Positions 41,196-50,900 of a DNA stretch of 64,000 bases are shown in pieces. Origin of the DNA: Paraburkholderia kirstenboschensis (GTDB lineage Bacteria; Pseudomonadota; Gammaproteobacteria; Burkholderiales; Burkholderiaceae); assembly GCF_904848585.1 (NCBI RefSeq), contig NZ_CAJHCR010000008.1:225356-289355 (forward strand). The letters are read 5' to 3'. Numbering within the stretch: the first letter of the stretch is position 1; each line of letters opens with the position of its first letter. The position numbers were made by a program, and so were the translations under genes. The notes below the pieces were generated by a model, which made no database searches, had not been told where the DNA came from, and was given only the letters and a program-made list of their open reading frames with translations.

Positions 41196-41798
41196 CTATC
41201 GACCGTAGTTGACCACCATCCTGGCGCTGCCGAGCGTGGCCGTGCCGATCTCGTGATCGAACATCAGCGCCGGTCGGCCTTGCGCGAGGCGCAAGTCGGC
41301 GGTGTTCAATGCATACACCGTAATCACGTAGCGGTGTGGTTTGCCGGGCGGCGGGCAGGGGCCGCCATAGCCGTCCGTGTCGAAGTCGTTGCGGGCTTCC
41401 ACCGCGCCGAGTTTCCTGAGAAAGCCGGAAGCGCTCGCGTTCTCGGGCAGGCTCACGACAGTCGCCGGGATACCCGCGACGGCCCAATGCCACCAACCGC
41501 GGCCAGGGGCATCGGGATCGGACATGGTGATGGCAAAACCGCGTGTTCCGGGCGGCGCGTCACGCCAGGTCAATTGCGGTGAGCGGTTACCGCCCTTGCA
41601 GTCGCCCTGATCGAAAACCTGCGGAATAGCGAACGTGCCGCCGGCCCGGAAGCTGGCACTTGTTAGCGAGAACGCGCCCTGGGCGAAAGCGCGTGGCTGC
41701 TGCGCAAGCCAGAGCGCGAGGCCCAGCGTGGCGCAGACAAAGAACGGCGTGCGACGAAACGGTGAAGCGTACGAAACAACCAGGCAACGCAAGCGCAT
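41196..41798 (-). CDS. YbhB/YbcL family Raf-kinase-inhibitor-like protein
   Basis: 200 residues from the ATG at 41798 with AGGAG upstream. A signal peptide (about 39 residues, ending RAFAQ) implies a periplasmic location. The PEBP fold shows in RSPQLTWRDAPPGTRGFAIT, then MSDPDAPGRGWWHW and YGGPCPPPGKPHRYVITVYAL, which form the anion-binding pocket. The ligand and role are unknown in bacteria. It is a single gene. Confidence 0.88.
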   Translation of the reverse strand: MRLRCLVVSYASPFRRTPFFVCATLGLALWLAQQPRAFAQGAFSLTSASFRAGGTFAIPQVFDQGDCKGGNRSPQLTWRDAPPGTRGFAITMSDPDAPGRGWWHWAVAGIPATVVSLPENASASGFLRKLGAVEARNDFDTDGYGGPCPPPGKPHRYVITVYALNTADLRLAQGRPALMFDHEIGTATLGSARMVVNYGR

Positions 41799-42118
41799 GT
41801 GCCGGTTCTCCTGTGTCGACCAGAGTGGCGCCTTAAGGTGAGATCGGAGCTTCAGCACCTAGTCGACCTCCTGCAAAGCGCTTACTCAGATCCTATGCAG
41901 CACAAGGTTGCTGCGAGGGCGCGAGGCGGTTGTCTCGCGCGGATTATTGTCCCTATTTTGTGCCCTAAGGTCGAATCAAGTCTAACATTAGCTCTACGAT
42001 GCATCATTGTTGTGCCCAACCGGATTGCGGGCCTAAAAATGGGCTATAGTCGGAAGAATTTTCGCGTGCACTGGCCCGTGTTCCTATTCGGTAGCGTTAA
42101 ACATTAAGAATAAAAAGA
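41799..42118. other. Gene-free divergent region before the response regulator
   Basis: 320 bases between the PEBP gene and the LuxR-type regulator. The right half is clearly AT-richer, with a CTATAGT box at 42045-42051 about 70 bases before the regulator start. No inverted repeat stands out. It presumably holds promoters for both genes. Confidence 0.5.
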
Positions 42119-42853
42119 ATGTCTGAAGTTTTGGAGAGGGGTTTTCCTGTCGAGGTACGGGCAATGCAAGACGTAGTCAAGGTCGTCATCGCCGACGATC
42201 ATCCAGTAATCCTATTCGGCGCAGAACAGGCTTTGCTCAAGTTTCCCGGAATGCAAGTGGTCGCGCGTGCGCGGCAGTCGACGGAACTGATCAAAGTGCT
42301 GCAAACGGTTGAGTGCGACGTGCTCGTGACCGACCTCGCAATGCCGGGCGGCCAGTTCGGCGACGGTTTGCCGTTGATCGGCTACCTGCGGCGCAACTTT
42401 GCCAAGGTTCCCATCGTCGTACTGACGATGCTGGAGAACGCCGCGCTGCTGCAACGCTTGCGAGAGCTCGGCGTGACGTCGGTTGTGAACAAGTCGGACG
42501 ACCTGAGCCACATCGGGCTCGCTGTGCAGCACGTGGCCCGCAACCTCGAATACATGAGCCCGTCGGTCAAGGCGTCGCTCGACGCGCTTCGCATGAATGC
42601 CGGCGGCAAGAGCGACGAGGTGATGTTATCGAGGCGCGAGCTGGAAGTCGTGCGACTCTTCGTCTCGGGAATGACCATCAAGGAAATATCCGAACAGCTG
42701 AATCGCAGCATCAAGACGATCAGCACACAGAAGAACACGGCGATGCGCAAGCTCGGCATTGACCGCGATTCGGAGTTGTTCCAGTACGCGCAAAGCAACG
42801 GCTTGCTGAATCTGTCGTCGCATTCGGTGGAAAATAACGGCAACCCGACTTAA
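42119..42853 (+). CDS. LuxR/FixJ-type response regulator (RcsB-like), orphan
   Basis: 244 residues. The receiver domain has the acidic pair D26/D27, phospho-acceptor Asp72 in VTDLAMPG, Thr103 and Lys125. The C-terminal LuxR helix-turn-helix reads SRRELEVVRLFVSGMTIKEI then LNRSIKTISTQKNTAMRKL. The domain order and GGQFGDGLPLI insertion after the Asp resemble RcsB. No sensor kinase gene lies nearby. An ATG at 42164 with GAGG upstream would give 229 residues and is a serious alternative start. Confidence 0.88.
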   Translation: MSEVLERGFPVEVRAMQDVVKVVIADDHPVILFGAEQALLKFPGMQVVARARQSTELIKVLQTVECDVLVTDLAMPGGQFGDGLPLIGYLRRNFAKVPIVVLTMLENAALLQRLRELGVTSVVNKSDDLSHIGLAVQHVARNLEYMSPSVKASLDALRMNAGGKSDEVMLSRRELEVVRLFVSGMTIKEISEQLNRSIKTISTQKNTAMRKLGIDRDSELFQYAQSNGLLNLSSHSVENNGNPT

Positions 42854-42885
42854 CTGTTCGCAGCTATTTTTCGCCGCAAAAAGAT

Positions 42886-42919
42886 AAAAGGCCGCCTGTG
42901 CAAAACAGGCGGCCTTTTT
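42886..42919. terminator. Bidirectional terminator between the regulator and pyrE
   Basis: AAAAGGCCGCCTGT, loop GCAAA, ACAGGCGGCCTTTTT. T-rich on both strands and placed between convergent genes. Confidence 0.85.
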
Positions 42920-42945
42920 GTTCGTGCGGTGTTTCGCAGTGACGC

Positions 42946-43632
42946 TTACTGGGGCGTCGACGTTGCGCCGCCGTGCGCTGCCGACCATTCAGCCGGCGCG
43001 TGCAGGAATTTTTCGACTTCGTCGAGCGTCTTCGTGTCGAAGTACTTGTTTTCCTTGGCGACGCGCAGCACGTCCCACCACGTAGCCAGCGCGTGCAGAT
43101 CGACGTCGATGTCTTTCAGCACTGAGACGCTTTCTTTGAAGATGTTGTAGTGGAACAGCACGAAGCAGTGATTCACCGTCGCGCCCGCGGTGCGCAGCGC
43201 GTTGATGAAGTTGATCTTGCTGCGGCTGTCGGTAGTCAGGTCTTCGACGAGCAGCACACGCTGACCTTCGGTCAACAGACCTTCGATTTGCGCATTGCGG
43301 CCAAAGCCCTTCGGCTTCTTACGCACATATTGCATCGGCACCATCAGGCGGTCGGACAGCCATGCCGCGAACGGAATGCCGGCGGTTTCCCCGCCCGCCA
43401 CCGCGTCGATCTGCTCGTAACCCACGTCGCGCAGAATGGTGCTTTCCGCCATTTCCATCAGGCCGCGGCGAACGCGCGGGTAGGAAATGAGCTTGCGGCA
43501 ATCGATATAAACCGGGCTCGCCCAGCCGGACGTGAAAATGTACGGTTTCTCCGCGTTGAAGTGCACTGCCTGTACTTCAAGCAGCATCTTGGCGGTGGTG
43601 TCGGAGATCGTCTGGCGATCGAAGCCTGTCAT
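42946..43632 (-). CDS. pyrE: Orotate phosphoribosyltransferase
   Basis: 228 residues. It forms orotidine-5'-phosphate from orotate and PRPP. IFTSGWASPVYIDCRKLISYP, then VAGGETAGIPFAAWLSDRL, the catalytic loop VRKKPKGFGRNAQIEG and the PRPP-binding motif RVLLVEDLTTDSRSKINF are all present. It is a single gene converging on the response regulator. Confidence 0.94.
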   Translation of the reverse strand: MTGFDRQTISDTTAKMLLEVQAVHFNAEKPYIFTSGWASPVYIDCRKLISYPRVRRGLMEMAESTILRDVGYEQIDAVAGGETAGIPFAAWLSDRLMVPMQYVRKKPKGFGRNAQIEGLLTEGQRVLLVEDLTTDSRSKINFINALRTAGATVNHCFVLFHYNIFKESVSVLKDIDVDLHALATWWDVLRVAKENKYFDTKTLDEVEKFLHAPAEWSAAHGGATSTPQ

Positions 43633-44035
43633 GGGCGGATCCTTGGGTATGAGCGGGAGAAGCGGGCGCTAAGCCCGGTGGCGCAGCAAGCGGGATATGC
43701 CGCGCCGTACTGGGCGGAATATGCAGCCGGCCAGTGGATGCCGGCCGGTTTTTGCTGCGCGCGTAGGCCGACATTTTACCCGAAACGGACCCTTCCGAGG
43801 AGGCTGTCGCGCGCGGCCGCCGTGAACCGCAGCAGCCGCTGCTGCGCTGGAAGCGCCCGGCAGGCGTTGGGCGGCAAGGCTTGGCGCGGCTTTCGCCTGA
43901 CGTCGCGGCATGATCTCGTGCTTGACGATCGGCTTTTTGGCTAGCTTGTGAGCGGCTTTGCCCGCCTTTACACTCACGCGAATTTCTCGGGCGCCGGCCG
44001 CCGCCGCCCTCCCAACGAACTACGGATTGCTTCCC
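43633..44035. other. Gene-free region between pyrE and the MFS gene
   Basis: 403 G+C-rich bases between divergent genes. I find no gene I can support; the longest minus-strand frame (43669-43977, GTG start) is Ala/Arg/Pro-rich, with no ribosome binding site. A near-palindromic GC-rich stretch around 43735-43755 (GCCGGCC...GGATGCCGGCCGG) may fold. Confidence 0.45.
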
Positions 44036-45268
44036 ATGACGCCCGCTTCCTCCGCCGCCGACAGTCCCTCTACCGCCCGGAACGGTTACGCCGCCCGTGC
44101 GTTGATTGCATCGGTGCTCGGCTATGCGATGGACGGCTTCGATCTGCTGATCCTCGGTTTCATGCTGCCGGTGATCGCCGCGGACCTTCATCTCAGTTCT
44201 GCACAGGCCGGCTCACTCGTCACGTGGACGTTGATCGGCGCGGTAGCTGGCGGTTTGATCTTCGGCGTGCTGAGCGACTATTTTGGCCGTGTGCGCATGC
44301 TCACGTGGACCATCCTGGTGTTCGCGGTTTTCACCGGTCTGTGTGCGCTCGCGCAAGGCTATACCGATCTCCTCGCTTACCGGACCATTGCGGGTATCGG
44401 GCTTGGCGGGGAGTTCGGCATCGGCATGACACTCGTGGCCGAAGCGTGGCCGGCGTCGCAGCGCGCGCGAGTGTCGTCGTATGTGGGCCTCGGGTGGCAA
44501 CTGGGCGTACTGGCGGCCGCGTTGCTGACGCCGCTTCTGTTGCCGCTCATCGGCTGGCGCGGCATGTTCGCGCTGGGGCTACTGCCTGCCGTGGTGTCGT
44601 TCTTCGTGCGGCGGCGCGTCGAGGAGCCCGCGCTCTTCACCGAGCGCGTCGCGCGCGGTATGCGCAAGCTACCGCTGAAACTGCTGATAGCCGACGCACG
44701 CACGGCGCGCGCGAGCCTCGGTGTGGCGATCCTGTGCTCGGTGCAGAACTTCGGCTACTACGGGCTGATGATCTGGCTGCCGAGCTACCTGTCGAAAACC
44801 TTTGGCTATTCGCTGACGAAATCGGGAGTCTGGACGGCGGCCACGGTCGTCGGCATGGCGTGCGGCATCTGGCTGTTCGGCATCGCCGCCGACCGTTTCG
44901 GTCGCAAGCCGGCGTTTCTGTTCTATCAGGTGGGCGCCGTCGTAATGGTTTTCGTCTACGCGCATCTCGCTACGCCGGCGGCGCTGCTGATCGGCGGCGC
45001 GGCGATGGGCGTGTTTGTCAACGGAATGATTGGCGGCTACGGCGCGTTGATCTCCGAGCTTTATCCCACCGATGCGCGTGCGACCGCGCAGAACGTGCTC
45101 TTCAATATCGGCCGGGCGGTGGGCGGCTTTGGGCCTGTGGCGGTGGGCGCGCTGGCCGCGCGCTATTCGTTTGGCGCGGCGCTGCTGTCGCTCGCGTCGA
45201 TCTATCTGCTCGACGTGCTGGCAACGCTCTTCCTGATCCCCGAACGGCGCGGCGCCGAGCTTGAATGA
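44036..45268 (+). CDS. MFS transporter (aromatic acid/H+ symporter-like)
   Basis: 410 residues from the ATG at 44036, with twelve predicted membrane segments. The loop 2-3 motif is GVLSDYFGRVRMLTW, loop 8-9 is GIAADRFGRKPAFLF, and DGFDLLILGFMLPVIAADL in the first helix is the DGxD motif of the AAHS family. GIGLGGEFGIGMTLVAE and the later ELYPTDARATAQN are also MFS sugar/acid-type motifs. It probably imports an aromatic or other organic acid. The start upstream at 43958 has no ribosome binding site. Confidence 0.88.
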   Translation: MTPASSAADSPSTARNGYAARALIASVLGYAMDGFDLLILGFMLPVIAADLHLSSAQAGSLVTWTLIGAVAGGLIFGVLSDYFGRVRMLTWTILVFAVFTGLCALAQGYTDLLAYRTIAGIGLGGEFGIGMTLVAEAWPASQRARVSSYVGLGWQLGVLAAALLTPLLLPLIGWRGMFALGLLPAVVSFFVRRRVEEPALFTERVARGMRKLPLKLLIADARTARASLGVAILCSVQNFGYYGLMIWLPSYLSKTFGYSLTKSGVWTAATVVGMACGIWLFGIAADRFGRKPAFLFYQVGAVVMVFVYAHLATPAALLIGGAAMGVFVNGMIGGYGALISELYPTDARATAQNVLFNIGRAVGGFGPVAVGALAARYSFGAALLSLASIYLLDVLATLFLIPERRGAELE

Positions 45269-45548
45269 GCCTGCCGCGGAGCCTGCGCGTATGCGGCGCC
45301 GCAGCAAGACTGGCGGGGTGTTTCGCCGATGGCGAGCAGTGTTAACCAGTCAGTGCATCGACTCCTGCGCGGTGTACACTAACCGACCCGCGTAGCACTC
45401 CGCACCGTCCAGCCCTCCACCGAGGACCGACGCCGCGCCTAACCGGCGCACGCGAAAATCGCCTCGGTCGATTATCCATTCGATAGATCCAAGCGACGCC
45501 AACGTTGCGGTGTGCCGGCCCAAATTTCTTACGTCTCGCAGGCAAAAA

Positions 45549-47831
45549 ATGGACGAACAACTGAAGCAAAGCGCCCTCGCATATCACCAGAACCCGAAGC
45601 CCGGCAAGATTTCGGTCACGCCGACCAAGCCGCTATCGAATCAGCTCGACCTGTCGCTCGCGTACTCGCCGGGCGTGGCCGCGGCCTGTATGGCGATCTA
45701 CGACGAGCCGCTCGACGCGCAGAAGTACACCTCGCGTGGCAACCTGGTCGGTGTGATCACGAACGGCACGGCCGTGCTCGGTCTCGGCAACATCGGTCCG
45801 CTCGCCGCGAAGCCGGTGATGGAAGGCAAGGGCTGCCTCTTCAAGAAGTTCGCCGGCATTGACGTGTTCGATATCGAACTCGCCGAGTCCGATCCGGACA
45901 AGCTGGTGGAAGCCATCGCAATGCTCGAGCCGACGCTCGGCGGCATCAACCTGGAAGACATCAAGGCGCCCGAGTGCTTCTACATCGAGAAGAAGCTGCG
46001 TGAGCGCATGAAGATTCCGGTCTTCCACGACGATCAGCACGGCACGGCGATCATCGCGTCGGCGGCGATTCTGAACGGCCTGAAGGTAGTCGGCAAAAAG
46101 CTCGACGAAGTGAAACTGGTTTGCTCCGGTGCGGGCGCCGCGGCGATCGCGTGTCTGGATCTGCTGGTGAACCTCGGTTTGTCGAAGCAGAACATTCTGG
46201 TTGTCGACTCGAAGGGCGTGATCTACGAAGGCCGTGGCAATCTTGATCCGTCGAAGGAACGTTATGCGGCGAACACCGAGGCACGCACGCTGGCTGACGC
46301 GAGTCGCGGCGCCGACGTGTTCCTCGGCTGCTCGAGCGCGGGCGTGCTGAAGCCGGAAATGGTCGTCGAAATGGGCACGCAGCCGCTGATTCTCGCGCTG
46401 GCCAATCCGGAGCCGGAAATCCGCCCGGAAGAGGCGAAGAAAGTGCGTCCGGACTGCATCATCGCGACGGGCCGTTCGGACTATCCGAATCAGGTCAACA
46501 ACGTGCTGTGCTTCCCGTTCATTTTCCGCGGCGCGCTCGACGTGGGCGCGACCACGATCACGGAAGAAATGAAGCTCGCGTGCGTGCGCGCGATTGCCGA
46601 ACTCGCCGAAGAAACCGATCAGGGCGATGAAGTCGCAAAGGCGTACGAAGGCCACTCGCTCGAATTCGGTCCCGAGTATCTGATTCCCAAGCCGTTCGAT
46701 CCGCGTCTGATCATCAAGATCGCGCCGGCCGTCGCGCAAGCGGCAATGGATTCGGGCGTCGCGACCCGTCCGATCAAGGACATGGACGCATATCGCGAAG
46801 AACTCGGCACCACGGTTTATCGCACGGGCATGGTGATGCGTCCGGTGTTTGCGGCGGCCAAGTCGGAGCCGGCTCGCATCGTGTTCGCCGAAGGTGAGGA
46901 CGAGCGCGTGCTGCGCGCCGCGCAATTCGTGCTGCTGGAAAAGATCGCCAGGCCGATTCTGGTTGGCCGTCCATCGGTGATTGAGATGCGTCTGAAGAAG
47001 ATGGGCTCGAAGCTCAAGTGCGGCGAAGACTTCGAGATCGTCGATCCGGAAGACGATCCGCGCTATCAGCAATGCTGGCAGGCGTACCACGAACTGGGCG
47101 CGCGCGAAGGCGTGACGCCGGACGTCGCGAAAGCCGCGATGCGCAAGTTCAATACGCTGATCGGCGCGATCCTCGTGCGCCTCGGCGGAGCCGACGGCAT
47201 GATCTGCGGGATGATCGGCCAGTACCACACGCATCTGAAGTTCATCGAACAGGTGCTGGGCAAGGCGGATAACGTGCAGAACTTCGCGGCCATGAACCTG
47301 CTGATGCTGCCGGGCCGGAATCTGTTCATCTGCGATACGTATGTGAACGAAACGCCCACGGCCGAGCAACTCACCGATATGACCATGCTGGCTTCGCGCG
47401 AAATCGAGAAGTTCGGCATCACGCCGAAGGTCGCGCTGCTGTCGAACTCGAACTTCGGCAGCGCGCCGTCTTCGTCGTCGCAACGCATGGCCGCGGCTCG
47501 CAAGCTGATCGCGGAACGTGCGCCGACGCTCGAAATCGACGGCGAGATGCACGGCGACGCGGCGCTGTCGGAAATGGTCCGCAAGGCCGCGTTCCCTGGC
47601 ACGACGCTCTCGGGCGAAGCCAACCTGCTGATCATGCCGAACGTGGAAGCGGCGAACATTGCGTACAACCTGCTGAAGATGGTCGGCGGCGATGGCGTGA
47701 CGGTCGGCCCGTTCCTGCTGGGCGCTGAAAAGCCGGTGCATGTGCTGACGCCGGCTGCAACGGTGCGTCGGATCATCAACATGACGGCGGTGGCTTCGGC
47801 AAACGCGCGCAAGTCGGTGAACAGCAAGTAA
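45549..47831 (+). CDS. maeB: NADP-dependent malic enzyme with phosphotransacetylase-like domain
   Basis: 760 residues, the length of MaeB. It decarboxylates malate to pyruvate with NADP. The N-terminal 430 residues carry the malic enzyme domain (LAYSPGVAAACMAIYDEPLD, GKGCLFKKFAGIDVFDIEL, VFHDDQHGTAIIASAA). The C-terminal 320 residues resemble phosphotransacetylase (PVFAAAKSEPARIVFAEGE, GMIGQYHTHLKFI) and normally act in regulation by acetyl-CoA. The ATG at 45549 is chosen because residues before it in the open frame have no family likeness. Confidence 0.95.
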   Translation: MDEQLKQSALAYHQNPKPGKISVTPTKPLSNQLDLSLAYSPGVAAACMAIYDEPLDAQKYTSRGNLVGVITNGTAVLGLGNIGPLAAKPVMEGKGCLFKKFAGIDVFDIELAESDPDKLVEAIAMLEPTLGGINLEDIKAPECFYIEKKLRERMKIPVFHDDQHGTAIIASAAILNGLKVVGKKLDEVKLVCSGAGAAAIACLDLLVNLGLSKQNILVVDSKGVIYEGRGNLDPSKERYAANTEARTLADASRGADVFLGCSSAGVLKPEMVVEMGTQPLILALANPEPEIRPEEAKKVRPDCIIATGRSDYPNQVNNVLCFPFIFRGALDVGATTITEEMKLACVRAIAELAEETDQGDEVAKAYEGHSLEFGPEYLIPKPFDPRLIIKIAPAVAQAAMDSGVATRPIKDMDAYREELGTTVYRTGMVMRPVFAAAKSEPARIVFAEGEDERVLRAAQFVLLEKIARPILVGRPSVIEMRLKKMGSKLKCGEDFEIVDPEDDPRYQQCWQAYHELGAREGVTPDVAKAAMRKFNTLIGAILVRLGGADGMICGMIGQYHTHLKFIEQVLGKADNVQNFAAMNLLMLPGRNLFICDTYVNETPTAEQLTDMTMLASREIEKFGITPKVALLSNSNFGSAPSSSSQRMAAARKLIAERAPTLEIDGEMHGDAALSEMVRKAAFPGTTLSGEANLLIMPNVEAANIAYNLLKMVGGDGVTVGPFLLGAEKPVHVLTPAATVRRIINMTAVASANARKSVNSK

Positions 47832-47896
47832 GCGAAGCGGCGCCCGTTGGGGCGCTCACTTTTCGCGAGCGTGTGGGTGACTAGCGCCGCGAAAAT

Positions 47897-47933
47897 AAAA
47901 ACGCCACGGAAAGAGATTCCGTGGCGTTTTTTT
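47897..47933. terminator. Bidirectional terminator after maeB
   Basis: AAAACGCCACGGAA, loop AGAGA, TTCCGTGGCGTTTTTTT. It serves maeB and possibly the convergent oxidoreductase gene. Confidence 0.85.
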
Positions 47934-47978
47934 ATGCGTGCAGCGCGACCGCGGCGGCTGCCGCGGTCAATGCGATGA

Positions 47979-50900
47979 TCAAGCCGCGTGCTGCGTCGTT
48001 CCGGCTTGCGGCGAGCGCCAGCGAGTCAGCAACTCGTTCCACTTCACGCGCACACCCTTCAGGTTGTTTTCCTTGATGTGCCCGAAGCCGCGGATGCCGT
48101 CCGGCAGATTCGCGAGTTCCACCGCCAGTTCGCGGTTCTGCACGGTCAGCCCACCGATCAATTCCCGCACCAATGCTTCGTACTCGCCGATCAGCGCGCG
48201 CTCGGTGCGACGCTCTTCAGTCTTGCCGAACACGTCGAGCGCGGTGCCCCGCAGGAACTTGAACTTCGCCAGCACGTGCATTGCGCTGAACACCCAAGGG
48301 CCGTACTTCTTCTTGATCAGGTGACCTTGGGCGTCCTTCCTGGAGAACATCGGCGGCGCGAGGTGAATGTGCAGCTTCCAGTCACCTTCGAAGCCCGCTT
48401 TCAGTTTTTCGATGAACGCAGGATCGCTGTACAGGCGCGCGACCTCGTACTCGTCCTTGTAGGCCATCAGCTTGTGCAGATTCTTAGCGACTGTTTCGGT
48501 GAGAGGCAACTGGCCGTCGATCGAATCGAGCGCCGACTCGGCCACCCGCACCTGCGATACCAGCGCGCGGTAACGGTCGGCGTACGCGTCGTTTTGCCAT
48601 GCCGCAAGGTAAGCCGCGCGTTTGTCGATCAGCGTGTCGAGCGCCTTCGGCGTGTGCAGCGAAATAATCTTGCCGCTTGGCGTGTCAGCCGTGTCCGCCT
48701 GGCCTTGCGATTGGGCGAACTTGCGCACGGCCACCGGATCGTGCGCCGCGCGACGGCCCCATTCGAATGCCGCGCGGTTTTTCTCGACCTGCACATTGTT
48801 CAGTTCGATTGCGCGCATTAGCGACTGATAGGTCAACGGCACCCAGCCACGTTGCCATGCATAGCCGAGTACGAACGGATTCGTGTAGATCGCGTCGCCG
48901 AGCAAGGCCACTGCAAAGTGATTGGCGTCGACGGTATCGACGCATTCGTCGCCCGCGCCCGCGCGAACGTCGGCTTCAGTGCTGCTGCCCGGAAAGCGCC
49001 AGTTCGGATTCTTGATGAGTTCGGCGGTCGGCGTGTGCGCGCTGTTCAGCACGACGCGGGTTCGGCCGGCTTGCATCCGCGATACGCATTCGTCGCTGGC
49101 GGTGACGATGGCATCGCAACCGATCACGAGACTCGCTTCGCCCATTGCAATTCGCGTGGCGTGGATGTCGGCGGGGTTGTTCGCGATCTGCACGTGGCTC
49201 ATCACGGCGCCGCCTTTCTGCGCGAGGCCGGTGACGTCGAGCACCGTGACGCCCTTGTTCTCCAGATGCGCGGCCATGCCGAGAAGTGCGCCGATTGTCA
49301 CGACGCCCGTGCCGCCCACGCCCGTCACGAGCACGCCGTACGGCCGTGCGATCGACGGGAGTTCGGGCTCCGGCACTGGCGGCATAGCGTCAGCGACAAT
49401 GCCCGACGCGGCTTTCGGCTTACGCAACTGACCGCCTTCGACGGACACGAAGCTCGGACAAAAGCCGTTCACGCAGGAGAAGTCCTTGTTGCACGTGGAC
49501 TGGTTGATCTGGCGCTTCGTGCCATATTCGGTGTCGAGCGGCTCGACCGACAGGCAGTTCGACTTCACCGAGCAGTCACCGCAACCTTCGCACACCGCTT
49601 CGTTGATCACGACGCGGCGTGCCGGGTCCGGATACGCGCCGCGTTTCCTGCGCCGGCGTTTCTCGGTTGCGCAGGTCTGGTCGTAGATCAGAATCGTGGT
49701 GCCCGGAATCTCGCGCAGCTGGCGCTGCACTTCGTCGAGCTGGTCTCGATGGTGGATGTCGATGCCCGGCGCAAGGCCCACGTTCCCCGAGTACTTTTCG
49801 GGCTCGTCGGTCACGATCGCGATTTTCGTCGCGCCTTCGGCCGCCAGCTGATGCGTGATCTGCGGCACGGTCAGCACGCCGTCGACCGGTTGACCACCCG
49901 TCATCGCTACGGCGTCGTTATAGAGCAGCTTGTAAGTGATGTTCGCTTTCGACGCGATCGCCGCGCGAATCGCCAGCAGGCCCGAGTGGAAATAGGTTCC
50001 GTCGCCGAGATTGGCGAACACGTGCTTGTCGTTCGTGAATGGCGCCTGGCCGATCCACGCGACGCCTTCGCCGCCCATCTGACTGAAGGTGGTCGTGCTG
50101 CGGTCCATCCACACCGTCATGTAGTGGCAGCCGATGCCGGCCATTGCGCGCGAGCCTTCCGGCACATTGGTCGACGTGTTGTGCGGGCAGCCAGAGCAGA
50201 ACCACGGCTTGCGCTCCACTTCGACACGTGGGCGCGCGAGCGCCTTTTCCTTCGCTTCGATCACGGCGATGCGCGCGGCAATGCGGGCGCGGACGTCGGA
50301 GGGCAGGTCGAACTTGTCGAGCCGCGTGGCGATCGCCTTGGCGATGATTGCCGGCGATAGCTCGTAATGCGCCGGCAGCAGCCAGTTGCCCATCGGCACG
50401 GACCATTCGCCGCCCGCGCCGTCTTTCTCGTCGAACTTGCCGAACACACGCGGACGCTGCGCGTCGGGCCAGTTGTAGAGCTCTTCCTTGATCGCGTATT
50501 CGAGAATCTGGCGCTTCTCCTCGACCACGAGGATTTCATCGAGGCCGCGAGCAAAGGCTTGCGCGCCTTGCGCTTCGAGCGGCCACACGCAACCGACTTT
50601 GTAGAGGCGTATGCCAATGCGCGAGCACGTTTCGTCGTCGAGACCGAGGTCGGTCAGCGCTTGACGCACATCCAGATAAGCCTTGCCGCCGGTCATGATG
50701 CCAAAGCGCGCATGCGGCGAATCAATTTCGACGCGGTCCAGTTTGTTTGCGCGCACGTAGGCGAGCGCCGCGTACCACTTGTAGTCGAGCAGACGCGCTT
50801 CCTGCACGAGCGGCGGATCCGGCCAGCGGATGTTGAGGCCGCCCTCGGGCATTGCGAAGTCGTCTGGCAGAACGATCTGCGTGCGGTGCGGATCTATGTC

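Noticed and set aside
40987..41496. N-terminal extension of the flavodoxin frame
   Set aside because: 170 residues without domain or conservation pattern; GGAG and the flavodoxin start lie at 40986.
43669..43977. 102-codon minus-strand frame between pyrE and the MFS gene
   Set aside because: GTG start, no ribosome binding site, Ala/Arg/Pro-rich composition and no recognisable domain.
45633..47741. 702-codon open frame on the minus strand opposite maeB
   Set aside because: It is Arg/His/Gln-rich with no family likeness, and the plus strand carries a full malic enzyme. It is a codon-bias shadow in G+C-rich DNA.
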